From Erigeron canadensis (Eukaryota; Streptophyta; Magnoliopsida; Asterales; Asteraceae): DNA of 64,000 nt. The notes below the pieces were generated by a model, which worked only from the letters and a program-made list of their open reading frames with translations, was not told where the DNA came from and searched no databases. Positions 23,531 to 35,536 of the stretch are shown piece after piece. The translations under genes were made by a program, and so were the position numbers. The number at the start of each line of letters is the position of its first letter. The stretch's first letter is position 1. Location of the stretch: positions 6,993,513 to 7,057,512 of the forward strand of contig NC_057762.1 in assembly GCF_010389155.1 (NCBI RefSeq). The letters run 5' to 3'.

Positions 23531-23544
23531 TGGTATCACGAGCC
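23531..23544 (+). promoter_or_regulatory. Primer-binding site (initiator-Met tRNA type, imperfect)
   Basis: TGGTATCACGAGCC starts two bases after the 5' LTR. It matches the usual plant TGGTATCAGAGC site for initiator-Met tRNA except for one inserted or changed base. Confidence 0.75.
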
Positions 23545-25183
23545 TACTATGTATGTTTTTTGATTACCAAAAGATCAAAACTTGAAGGGGGGTTAGGGTT
23601 CTTGATTTAAAATTTTCGAGTATATATATATATATATTGTTAAATTGATTTTGTAATTTAATTAGAAAAAGTTTTATTTAATATATATATATGGATCGAA
23701 ATTTTTCCAGAAAAATAAAAAAAAAGTTTTTTTTAGGGTTCCTAATCCAAGTTTTGATTTAATTACATGTTTATGTGATAAATCGTATGTAATTATATGT
23801 TGTACCTTTACTTTTAATTGTTAAAAAGAAGTAAAAATCATGAATTTTTCATGCAAATCATTCATGATTCTTACTTAGATATATTGATATGAAATCTTGA
23901 TCATTAGGGTTAATTATGTTAGATAATTGTAAAATTAATTGTGTGACAATGTGAATTTTTCGTATAAACTTTCTGTTTTGCGACAGTTTACTAAAAAATT
24001 CAGATCTTTTAATCCGTAATGAGTTAGAAGCTGTGCTTTGAACTGTGGATTCTCAACACATAGGGCTAAAACTTTGTAGTTCTGGTCGAAATCTGAATCT
24101 GACCAGAAACAGGTCTAAACAGGTCGTGAAGCTACTGGAATTTCCAGAAAGCTAACTATGTGATTATATGATAATTGTTTGTGTTGTACATGTTTAAGGC
24201 TTACGCAATCAAGGCAACTTGATGTATGTGGTCCTCTTCTTTGAAGGGGGAGCCGGATTAGACATTAATAAACCATAGTGACATGTTTAGGTGGCCTACC
24301 ATAACTCGTTGCATGCTTAAATAGTTATAGTTTATAATTTTGCATATTTATTGTGATAAATTGTGATGTAAAATTGTTTTGTGAAAAGATAAACATGACT
24401 AAGCAATATCGAAATACGAGATTTTTTAATAAAATTGGAGTCCTACAACCTTGAGATACACCGGCTCACCCATTTGAACAAACTCTAAGAGAGGTATAAG
24501 CCGGAGTGCGCTAGCCTTCTAAAAGGGCGGGTTTTTAAATCACGTTTATCGCATACCTTTGCCCTTGCGCTTCTTTGTGCGTTCAAATGGAGCTACCGAG
24601 CTCTCTCGTGTTGCTAAGACTATACAAATGATTTTATTAAATATTATGTTTGGAAGATGTGCATGAATCTTCTAAACATAACTTTTTGATCACATATCAA
24701 ATTGTATAACCCAATAAACTTAAGTCATTGCCATCCAATTTGTCAAGGACACATAGGGTCGTTATTTTACTCACTGGTACACAATGGTGAAATGACGATT
24801 GCATGGCAAAACCCATTCACTGGTACACAGTGGTGGTCAATTTTGCACGTTCTTAGTTGGACGACTTAAAGTGAGTTAAGCGGTGAGACCTTGACCCGTG
24901 GCAAAAGATGGGACAAAACATGACTACGATAGATCGCTTGATGAATCGAGCGTCTTACGTAGGTCCCATACTTTCTAGGAATTGCACTTGTAATGCAATT
25001 ACTGATCGTCACTTATCTTTTGAGTGCAATCGTTTCTAGCAGATCAACTGATGAAATGGTTGCATGTCAATTGGATCCTAGCCTTGATGAGATTAATTGT
25101 TTATTCCATAAACATTTGGGTAATTAATTTCTCAAGGATTGATTATCGAAAATACTGATTTTTGAACTTAATCTGTTTTGTAG
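23545..25183 (+). other. Untranslated leader of the Copia element
   Basis: 1.6 kb between the primer site and the gag ATG without an ORF. It contains two similar CACTGGTACACARTGG words near 24771 and 24818 and several TA runs. Nothing else is recognised. Confidence 0.6.
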
Positions 25184-28100
25184 ATGGCGATGAATCCCTC
25201 CACAAACACCAATGCTTTTCGGCAAATGTTTGAAAGAGAAAAGCTTATTGGATCAAATTTCAATGACTCGTTTCGTCAACTATGAATTGTTCTGCGAGTT
25301 GAAGAACGTATGAATGTCATTGAAAAACAATGGCCTACTGAACTGGCTGAGAATGCTACAGCAGCTCAAAGAGCTGAATATAGAGTTCAATACACTAGAT
25401 TCAATGAAGTTTGTTGTTTGATGCTTGCGAGCATGTCTCCTGAGCTACAGAAACAATTCGAACTTTACACTCCATATGATATGATCAGCGAGCTGAAATC
25501 TCTATATGAGAAACAAGCCGAAGTGGAACTTTTCGACAACGTCGTGGAACTCCATGACATGAAACTAGAATCTGGGAAGCCGGTTAGCAGTCATGTGCTC
25601 AAGATGAAGAGCATTTTTGACAAAATGGAATCTATGGAGTATGCTTATCATAAAGATGTTAAAGTTGGCATGATCCTCAAATCTCTTCCTAATGAATTTG
25701 AGAGTTTTGTGCAAAACTATAACATGCACTGTATGAAAAAGAGTGTTAATGAACTCCATGCTATGCTCATTGAATTTGAGAAGAAGATTCCTAAAAAGGC
25801 CAACGACTCTAATGTTCTTATGATCAAAGGGGGTCGGATCCAAAAAGCTAAAAGATCGCGAAGAGCTAGAGGCAAGGTTGATGGCAATGGAAAGGGCAAG
25901 CAAATTGCAAACCCTTCCAAGCCAAAGAAGACTCCTCCAGCTAAGAAAGAGCATCCGGCTAAAGACCAGAGCTGTCATCATTGTAATGAAGTCGGGCACT
26001 GGAAGAGGAACTGTCCTAAGTATCTTGCCGAGTTGAACTCGAAGAAGAAGAATACTAGCGGCGCTAGTACTTCAGGTATCTTCACAATTGAATTATTTTC
26101 CTTAACTAAGCGTAAATCGTGGGTTTATGACACTGGCTGTGGCACTCACATTTGTAATGAATTACAGGGGCTTAGGAAAAGGAGGAAACTGAAGCCCGGA
26201 GCTTTGCAGTTGATAGTGGGCAATGGTCTACCAGCAGCTGTTGAAGAAATCGGAGAATTTCATTTAGTTCTTCCTTCCGGTTTAATTATTGTACTAGACA
26301 ATTGTCATTATGCACCTTCTATTACTAGAGTTGTTATTTCAGTTTCTTTGTTGAAAGACAACGGATTCATTAATGTTTTTAATGATATTGGTATTTTAGT
26401 TTCTAAAAATAATGTTCATTATTTTGATGCTATTGCTTTTAATGGTATTTATGAAATTGATATGCTTGATTGTGTTTCAAATAATTCAATGTATAATGTT
26501 AGCAAAAGAGCCAAGACTGACTTGGACTCTACCTATCTTTGGCATTGTCGTCTTGCACACATTGGCAAAAATCGCATTGAAAGACTTCAACGTGAAGGGA
26601 TCTTGAAATTGAATGATGAATCATTTGATATATGCGAGTCATGTGTTTCCGGCAAGATGACACGAAAACCCTTTAAGCATACGCCAGAAAGGGCTAAAGA
26701 TCTTCTTGGACTCATCCATACCGATGTTTGTGGCCCATTTAGACATGTGTCAAGAAAAGGAGCTAGCTACTTCATTACTTTTACGGATGATTTCAGTCGT
26801 TATGGTTATGTTTACTTGCTTAAACATAAACATGAAGTCTTCGAAACATTCAAAGAGTTTAAGAATGAAGTTGAAAATCAACTCGGTAAAACCATCAAGA
26901 TTCTTCGTTCGGATCGAGGTGGTGAATACTTAAGCCAAGAGTTTAAGGATTATCTTAAAGCATGTGGAATTGTCCAACAGCTTACTCCTCCATACACTCC
27001 TCAGCATAATGGAGTGTCTGAAAGGAGAAATCGAACCTTGCTAGAAATGGTAAGATCGATGATGACCCGTACAACTCTCCCATTTTCGTTTTGGGATTAT
27101 GCTCTAGAGACTGCGGTACGCATTCTCAATATGGTTCCAACCAAGAAAGTTGACAAGACACCGTACGAATTATGGCATGGTGATGTCCCTAATTTGTCTC
27201 ACTTAAGAGTCTGGGGCTGTGAGGCACTTGTGAAGCGTGATACGCCTGAAAAACTTGAACCCAGAACTACTAAGTGCATCTTTGTCGGATATCCTAAGGA
27301 AACGATGGGTTACGACTTCTATGATCCCGCCAAAAACACTGTTCGTGTTGCTCGTTATGCTGAGTTCTTTGAAAAGAAGTTAGTTCAAGAGAACAGTGGG
27401 AGGATGGTAGAACTTGATGAGATTTAAGAGAAAGATGTGTCACCTTCTGAAGATACTAGCAATCATCAACTTGGGCGGGAAAATGTTCAATGTGATGAAC
27501 CTCAAGTCGATGATAATGAAGCGATTCCACTTCGTAGGTCCGAAAGGACAAAACGTCCTACCAAAAGACTATGTCTGATGGTAGAAGAAGACGTTGTTGG
27601 AGATCTCGATGAGCCTCCGAATTTCAAAGCTGCATTATCGGATCCGGAATCTGACAACTGGCTTGAAGCTACGAATGTGGAAATGAAATCCATGAAAGAC
27701 AATCAAGTATGGTGCTTAGTTGATCTTCCACAAAATGCTCAGACTGTTGGGTGTAAGTGGATCTTCAAGAAGAAGACTGACATGGATGGAAATGTACACA
27801 CCTATAAAGCTCGTCTCATGGCGAAAGGTTATACTCAACGTTTCGGCGTTGATTATGAGGAAATCTTTTCTCCAGTCGCGGACATTAGAGCTATTAGGAT
27901 TCTCTTAGCCATAGCTGCGTACTATGACTTTGAGATATGGTAAATGGATGTTAAGACTGCCTTCTTAAATGGTTACTTGGATGAAGAAGTCTATATGGAT
28001 CAACCGGAAGGTTTTATTGATCCGAAACATCCCAACAAAGTATGCACGCTTCAAAGATCCATTTATGGACTTAAGCAAGCATCGAGAAGTTGGAATAAAC

Positions 28101-29197
28101 GGTTTGATGAAGAAATCAAAAAGTTTGGTTTTATTCAAAATCCCGATGAGCCATGTGTATATCGCAAAGCTAGCGGGAGAAATGTTACTTTCCTTGTCTT
28201 GTATGTCGATGACATATTAATCATAGGAAAACACGTTCCAATGTTGCAAGATGTTAAATCCCATCTTGGAAAGTGTTTCGCCATGAAAGATCTAGGAGAA
28301 GCGGCATTCATTCTTGGAATCAAAATCTATCGAGATAGATCAAGGCGATTAATTGGACTAAGTCAGAGTGCTTATATTGATAAGATCTTGAAGCGATTCA
28401 AGATGGAGAACTCTAAGCGTGGGTCTATACCTATGCAAGAAAAACTTAGTTTATCTGTCAAACAAGATGCTTCTACGCCTAGTGAGGTAGAGCGTATGAG
28501 TAGAATCCCTTATGCTTCAGCTGTAGGATCTATTATGTATGCGGTTAGATGCACTAGACCCGATGTGGCGTTCGCGCAAAACATCGTAAGCCGATATCAA
28601 CAGAATCCCGGTGAAAGCCATTGGATTGCTGTTAAAAATATTCTGAAGTACCTACGAGCTACTAAAGATATATTCTTGGTGTATGGAGGAAATCCAGACT
28701 TAGAGCTCAAAGTGACCGGATACTGTGATGCTGGATTTCAAACTGATAAAGATGACATGAAGTCTCAATCAGGATTCGTCTTCGTTTTAAACGGAGGAGC
28801 TGTGGACTGGAAAAGCAAGAAGCAAACCATAGTCGCCATGTCTGCAACAGAGTCTGAGTACATTGCCGCCTCAGAAGCCGCAATGGAAGCAGTCTGGATA
28901 AGGAAGTTCATTAGCGGGCTCGACGTGATCCCCTCAAATGAATTACCCACTGATTTGTACTGTGATAATTCCGGTGCATTAATCATTGCCAACGAACCCG
29001 GAGTTCAGAAAGGTGCCAAACATTATGCTAGACGATATCACTATGTTCGAGAGCAAATCGAACTAGGAGAGATCAATCTACTCAAAGTTCACACAGATTT
29101 TAACTTAGCTGATCCTTTCACGAAAGCTTTGTCTAGGCCCAAGCTTGAAAGGCATGCCGATGGCATAGGTCTTAAATTAGATAGAGATTTCATGTAA
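25184..29197 (+). pseudogene. Copia gag-pol polyprotein gene with three in-frame stops
   Basis: One frame of 1338 codons runs from ATG 25184 to TAA 29195-29197 without any frameshift. It is interrupted by TGA at 25283-25285, TAA at 27425-27427 and TAA at 27941-27943. Domains in order: gag (residues about 20-230), CCHC zinc knuckle CHHCNEVGHWKRNC (264-277), aspartic protease motif DTG (316-318), gag-pre-integrase LWHCRLAHIG, integrase core with HTDVCGPF (Asp about 514) and FTDDFSRYGYV, reverse transcriptase with the YVDD box (about 1007-1010), and RNase H (SATESEYIA, DNSGA). Each stop can be explained by a single C-to-T change (CGA to TGA or CAA to TAA). The element therefore cannot make an intact polyprotein, although it could be mobilised in trans. 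Confidence 0.92.
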
Positions 29198-30004
29198 TTC
29201 TGTAGTTTCAGTGTTTGGATAAGGGATGTTAAACAATTTATATTTTCTATAATGAAATAAAGTACTTGATATGTTTGATTTCATTCAATATTAAATTGTG
29301 TCCTATATTTGCATGTTTAATCCTTGAATATTTCGTTTAATATCTTATATATTATCGAATATTCTAAATTGTCCATTGTCGATTAATTATATGGGAATAT
29401 AATTAAACGAAGACAAATGTGAGTGATTGGTTATATTCTTGGAATATGTAATGGATGGATCCCACCAAACTCACATGATATCCATAGCGGATGCATATCG
29501 GACTACCCCACTAACGAATTATCGCTTTATGGATCGTCGTCATTAAGTGAAATTCGTAAATGGTTACTTTTATTGATCCTTTGACTTGAGACACAAGTCA
29601 AAGGGGGTACATAAAGGGCTATTTTCAGAAAGCGTTGTGAAATATGATGACTGACACGTGTAGTCAATATAGGATTTGTTCCTTCAATTTGAAAATTGAA
29701 GTATGATACCATTTGGCGCCCTCATTAGGACTGATTAAAGATGTTTGCATGGCCGTGCCCAAATAAATCCAGATTGTTCTCGATTATATTTGGTAATCAT
29801 TAATTAGTTATAAAATGAGAAACATAATCGTTAAATGATGAAATGATCTCGATCCATATTCATATTTAACAAAGGTATCTGAACAAAGGGATAATAAATG
29901 CCTTGACCATTTAAACAGTACTTAAATATTTTCGGGAGCATTGGGGTGTTGCTAGACGCTTACCAATGTTATTACCTTCATTCGTTACGAGCTCAAGTGG
30001 GAGC
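29198..30004 (+). other. 3' untranslated region and polypurine tract of the Copia element
   Basis: Non-coding 0.8 kb ending in CAAGTGGGAGC (29994-30004) directly before the 3' LTR, which is the plus-strand primer tract. An inverted pair TTGACTTGAGACACAAGTCAA (29580-29600) forms a short hairpin, cited here by position. Confidence 0.75.
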
Positions 30005-30699
30005 TGTTGGAATATGATCTCGTAAAATGAACGTATGTCCGAAAAGTATTTAAGCCTACGGGGTCACACCTCAACGTGAATGTTAATATAAATTAATTAA
30101 TATATTAAATGTAATTTATTGATTAATTTGATCACGAAAATCTAACGGGGGTTCGTTAAAAGAGTTAAAAGTTAACGGTACTTAATTAACGGACTTAACG
30201 GAGAAGAGTTGGAATTAGGAAACAATTAGGAAACTTCTCTAGATGGTTCTCTAAGGGGGCCGGTCGACTAGGGCTCAAAACCCTCCAAGACTTGGTCATT
30301 AAGTTTCCTAATCCTATAAATATAAACCTATGTTATTTGGTTTTTCACACAATTAAATCCATAGGGTTTTCTCCTCTCTTTCTCTCCCTCTCTCTCGACC
30401 GAAACCAATAAACCCAAGGGTTTTTGGTTTTCGGTTTTCATAGCTAGGAAAAGGAGTTTTCGGGTTAGCTAGGTTTTCGGGTTTAAGCAAAGGGTTGTTC
30501 GTGATCAAGTACTAGCATACATATGTTCCACCGTTGAGTGTGCAATCGTAGAGAGGTTAAGTTAAACCTTATTTTGTCTTCAATCTCTCCATATTAAGGT
30601 ACAAATTCTATTCCTTGGTTAATTAGTTAAACTACATAGATCTTGTCTTCCGTTGCGTGCTTTGTGATTTGTTGTGATAATTAGTTATAAAACCCAACA
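30005..30699 (+). repeat. 3' LTR of the Copia element
   Basis: Starts TGTTGGAATATGATC and ends AACCCAACA. It is one base shorter than the 5' LTR because of a T-run difference in the CTCTCTTTCTC region. Confidence 0.95.
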
Positions 30700-30878
30700 A
30701 CTAAGTTAAAAATGTTGAATATATAAGGTATTATAAGGGCATCATTGGGAAGCACTGTTGTGTTTTTTCTTTTGGTAATAGTTATAGCCTTGCAATTTTT
30801 GTTTGATATTATATTTTCAAGCATATGATGACCTTTCTTTAATGTTAGTTGAATAGATACAAGAAGCTTCTATGCTTA

Positions 30879-30985
30879 GTGGATCTCACAAAGGACTTCT
30901 CTGTTACCGCCATTGACAAGGGAACCGGAAAGCAGCAAAATTTCACTGTCATCAGCGCTTGCACATTACCAAGTGATTTAGGTGT
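30879..30985 (+). pseudogene. Plastid-type HSP70 gene fragment
   Basis: The frame reads VDLTKDFSVTAIDKGTGKQQ followed by TVISACTLPSD, matching the stretch FDIDANGILSVTAxDKGTGKKQ...GASTLPSDE that ends the substrate-binding beta domain of chloroplast stromal HSP70s. Only about 35 residues are present, with diverged positions, no start and no remaining domains. GTGTCT after the SD codons may be a relic donor. Confidence 0.6.
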
Positions 30986-32320
30986 CTTTGTTGATTGTAA
31001 TCTTTATAGCGGAGATAGTATATATAAATGGGTTGGGTCAAAACGGAATTCTGGTCAAAATGCAAATAGTTTATAGTGTGGGTTGCGAGCAGTTGGGCTA
31101 ACTCACAAAGGGTTTTTTTGGGAATTTTTTAAATTCAGTATGAATGGTTAAGTATGATTGAAAACCTAATATTATTTTGTTACCACCTGCAACTTTACTT
31201 TTTAACTTCTTTGTATTGCTTGCAGTCACATTAGAGAGTCATCTTTGTACCGGATGACAAACAAACTTCAGCTTTAAACAAAGGCAACAAATCAATCCGA
31301 AAATATGTTTCTGGAAGAGCTTGAAGAAGGGGTGGTGGTAGGCCACTAGGCCAGTACTTGCGATGGCTGAGGTTAATGGGTCAACGGGTGTGGGGAAAGC
31401 CACTGCTGATGTTAGCAGTTTTGTACATTACCCTTTTCAGTTTACTTGAGGCACATGTGCCTACCGAGAATAAGTATTTAGTTGGCATGTCTTTCATCTT
31501 TGATTGTTTGATTCCACTTGAAATTGTATATAAAAATAAATTATCATTAAAATTGAGCTGTTTTTTTTATTTGTTTTTTGTGTAGCGTGCATCTGTTTCC
31601 ATCATTTTGCCAATGTATGAGTGCATGTAAATAACAATATTTGACTATCACATGTGTATATGTAGCTCAGGTAGTTTTTTTGTTGCTAATTCCCAACCGT
31701 CGATTATACATGATTTGTGTAGGCTACACATGTTTTCACTTTTTGTGTGATATATGACATGTATTGTGTAAATATAAGCTTTTGTACGAGGTATTTCACG
31801 TGACGTTGTTGGCTTAATCGACGGCCTAAAGTAATTACTTAACTTGCAGATTTGATTATTTATGTGACATGTGTTAGGGAGCTTATTAAGAAATCAACCG
31901 ATTCACAGATAGTTGAGTTCAATCTCACAAAAGAGAGGCATGAGAAAAATGTAATTCTTATACAGGTGTTACAATAAACATGGAACTATAACCATTTTTG
32001 TCACTATGTGCAGTGGTAGATGGATTCGGGTGACATTTGCATAGTGGACGCAAATGATGAAAGATGCCACATTCTGGGTGCGTGCATGATACTTGCTCAA
32101 TAGTTTACTTATTAAACTTTCTTACACTAATCTTTACAAATGTTTCAAATTGTAGGAGTTATCAGGATGTTTCCTTCAAACCTTGACAGACAAGGAAACA
32201 GGCATTGCGTAAAATACTGCAAAAATCCATGGGCCAAACCAAGATGCCTTGGTTGATCGCAGTTGGGTTTAAAGGTAGCAGATGGCCAGTAACATCTGGA
32301 TTTTTTTTATACAAATGAAC
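30986..32320. other. Intergenic sequence with unassigned exon-like pieces
   Basis: An ATG-led piece at about 31363 (MAEVNGSTGVGKATADVSSF) and pieces near 31885-31960 and 32018-32080 have exon-like composition and AG/GT borders. I cannot match them to any family. They may be further captured host fragments. Confidence 0.3.
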
Positions 32321-33311
32321 ACTTTTTAATTATAACATAACATAAGTATTCTTATGAATACGTATGTATTCTGTATACATACACCACACTTCCCGACGCT
32401 CGTAAATACTTAAGAGTTAAGTCAGAAGCATCTCATATGTTAATTTATTTAATTATACAAGCTTTGTTTTAAAATTGTAGCGGTCTAATGGTCATAAAGG
32501 TAAGAAATGTTTTGGTAGTCTATTTTGGGTTATTTGGCCCGTTTGGCCCTTTTGTCAAATTGGGAGATGGTTAATTCAAAGTTGTTGGATATGTTAGTTA
32601 GAATAAATATGCATATTTTGATGAATTAAAAATGATATTAGCTTAGGAAAATGAGTCGAGTCTCAAAAGTAGAAGAACCGTCGGTTCACAACTTGGGTAA
32701 AAAGCAGAATTGGCTTTGGAAAAATTTTGAAAGGCGATAACTCTTAAATTATACTGTTTTGGTATAATATGGAACGATAGGTGATGAAAGTAGTGTCAAA
32801 AGTCTTTCAAATGGTATAAGATTTGCAGAACAAGGACATGTCTGAGTGGTTCAACTATGGTCACAAATCAGCCAGGGCTGTTTGCTGAGTATCCAACAAC
32901 CAAAATTGGCTTTAGGCAGTTTTCGAAGAGCAATAAATTTTTGTGTAATTTGTTTTTGATAAAATAAGAAAATAGTTATGGACGGTATGGGATTAGGTCT
33001 TTCTAATGTCATAAGTTTTGTTGAATATGCAGCCGGTTGAAGCTGCATGTAAAATGCTAAACTAAATTTAAGACGATCAAAACTTTTAAACCGTAATTCT
33101 GTTTCTGACAGATGATTTGTCCATGAAAAGGTTAAGAAGTTTAATTTCCAATGATTATGGTATGGTAGTCTGAATCAGATTTTAAATATAACCTCTAAGC
33201 TGTTGAACAAGTGTTGTTAGGGTAGGTTGACTGTTTAAAGTATTTAGGAGCATCAGAATGTGTGATATATGTATATATTCATAAGAATACTTATGTTATG
33301 TTATTAAAAAG
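32321..33311. repeat. Inverted-repeat pair flanking about 0.9 kb
   Basis: ACTTTTTAATTATAACATAA continuing into CATAAGTATTCTTATGAATA (32321-32360) is mirrored at 33270-33311. The arms are about 40 bp, and each contains a smaller palindrome around AAGTATTCTTATG. The interior has no ORF. It looks like a non-autonomous TIR element, but no TSD was found. Confidence 0.5.
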
Positions 33312-34200
33312 GGTTTAAATTCCAGGCTTAACATGGGCAGGGTTCTATTTTGAAATGTACTGATTCGTATTAAACTACAAAATCAAAGTGTTTAACAATG
33401 AAGGTATTGCCCTCCATGTTAACCCACCAAATCGGTGCTAGCCACTACCATGCATTTGCTAATTAAGCACACATTGGTACACCATGTAACTATCCACGAT
33501 GCTTTTATAATACAATAAATACAAAAACAATTTGATAAACATCCAGTGATCGATGATCAATAACACATTATTCATAAAGACAAAGCACAGAAAATTTCAG
33601 TGACCACCAAATCTACACTTACTCTAGGGCTATCTTTTGCTATATATGGCCATTTGAATAACGTGGACACGTAGTTCCCCTTCATATCAAAAGATATAAT
33701 AGATATCCAGAACATCAGACCACATGCATATGATGACTAACCGTCGACTCTTCCTGCAAGAAACTGGACTAACGGAAGACAAAAAACTAAGGTTTCAGTT
33801 TTATGAAGACAGGTCGTCCATTCCTGGGGAAATCGTTTGTTTTGAAGTCTGCTAGAATGTGACACTATTTTAAAGCCTGATTGTTTCTGATTTTTTTAAC
33901 ACATATATCATCCAAACACTTTTAAAAGCCTGATTGTTTCTGTTTTGAAGTCTGCTAGAATGTGTGACAACTTATTATGCTTAAGGTTATGAAAAAGCAA
34001 CAACCACCCACTTATTTTGCTTAGGAAAGTATTAAAAATGCTCTGATTTTTGCGGCGTGACTTTTAGATCATCTTGGTATCCACTTACAAATCCTCCTTA
34101 TCGATAATGTACCATTCATTCCAAAACCAGCTGGTAGCACACATTCACAGTAAGTCATGTGTTGTATTAGAATATCGAATATCGAAATATATATCAAAGA
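33312..34200. other. Intergenic sequence
   Basis: A phrase (TGATTGTTTCTG ... TTGAAGTCTGCTAGAATGTG) is repeated at about 33838-33890 and 33924-33963. No genes are seen. Confidence 0.35.
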
Positions 34201-34210
34201 GAGTTGCTTA

Positions 34211-34256
34211 GCCGTGCATCGCACGGCACTGCACTCCAGTAATAGGGAAAATCTAG
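34211..34256 (+). mobile_element. Helitron-like 3' terminus
   Basis: GCCGTGCATCGCACGGC (34211-34227) is a perfect 7-bp stem with a 3-nt loop, followed by CTAG at 34253-34256 and host T. The 25-nt distance from hairpin to CTAG is longer than the usual 8-12, so the exact end is uncertain. The 5' end was not located. Confidence 0.45.
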
Positions 34257-34851
34257 TAGGGTTTCCGGTGGAGCTTGAGTATTTTTCTTTTCCAGATACA
34301 TAACATTAAATATTATTATGGGGGTATTTATTTAACTGTTTACTACCTAATAGAGTGAACTCAAAGTTTTAGAGTTGTATTGAAAAGTGTCTTGTCAAGC
34401 AGGTAATTATAAAGTTCATACTACTAGTTTTGATTGAATTTTAGATTTTTGTCTTAATTGGGTTGAATCAAGCAAAGCTAGAGCTTAAAATAAAGGTTTA
34501 ATTTGGAGGAGCTCGAGTCGAGTTTCAAGCCTACAATTAATGGCTTGAGTCAGGTTTCAAACGTACTATGTGTCGACTTGATTCCATGCATAATAAACGG
34601 TAAGCTCTGACATATTTAGATTACTAATATCAATTTAAGACCCTAACGTTATGGTTTATAAAGAATATTGACAAATATAACTTTTGATTTTACCACATTT
34701 TTAGAAACCAAATTTTAGGAACTTTGTAGTAAATTTAAAAGGTTTTGATAGTGATCATTCATAGGGTGCTGATTAACTAATTAATTGAATGCATAAAAAA
34801 AATTGTATTTTAAGTAATTTAAATGTGGACACAATTCCGAATTTACTCTAG

Positions 34852-35020
34852 TTCTTGAGTTCGATCTTTATGGATGACAAGCCTTAGGGTTTTTTTCTTT
34901 TGAATACTTGTAACGGCCCATGGTCGACATCTCATTGTCTAGAATAGGTGCAAGGCTCCACCATTACACGGTGAGGTTTTTCAGATGTTGTATGCGGACT
35001 GAATGTTCGAAAAAATATGT
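34852..35020 (+). mobile_element. SINE-like element, family 2
   Basis: CTTGAGTTCGATCTTTATGG contains a B-box-like GAGTTCGATC, and ATACTTGTAACGGCCCATGG and CACCATTACACGGTGAGG follow. The same sequence recurs at 59636-59805, so it is a dispersed family. Ends and TSD are not defined. Confidence 0.55.
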
Positions 35021-35536
35021 GAAAACATTTCGCATGCATCATACCTTTGTAGGGGAAGGATGATAACAATAGGTTAATGGTTACAGGATTAAGGCGTTCC
35101 CACCAATCTACCCATATTTTTAATAGCTGATATTTTATATTATAGAGTACAAGTATCTTTTTTACAAATACGAATTGAAGATCATAGTTTAGGACATGTA
35201 TCTAATAATGTATTAGTCATATTCTATCGAAATCTAAAATTATAAAGTATTGCAATGTAAATTAGTTGTTTGTTATCTATTTGTACTCACATATATCTTT
35301 CACCATATGATAATAAAAGATAATGAGAATAATCTGTGACTGTTTATGTAAACGTTACAAGTTAATTATATCTTTGGCAAGAACTCCTCAAAGAATCAAA
35401 GCCACAAAGATTCATTTGCTACGACTCATAGCTGGTAAAATGACTTGTCTGAAATTAGTCTTTCTTGTGAATTAATACAAACATTCAATTCAACGCTCAA
35501 TAACCAACATGATAAAAAAAAAGGAAAAAAGGTTGA

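Larger units (their letters stand above)
22834..30699 (+). mobile_element. Full-length Ty1/Copia LTR retrotransposon
   Basis: Two LTRs of 696 and 695 bp (22834-23529 and 30005-30699), both TG...CA, bracket a primer-binding site, one long gag-pol frame and a polypurine tract. By eye the LTRs differ at about five positions plus one 1-bp gap, so insertion was recent. The flanks are ATTAA (22829-22833) and ACTAA (30700-30704), a 5-bp TSD with one mismatch. The gene order, protease-integrase-RT-RNase H, defines Copia. The lineage (Tork-like) is only a guess. The element interrupts the string of host gene fragments around it. Confidence 0.95.
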
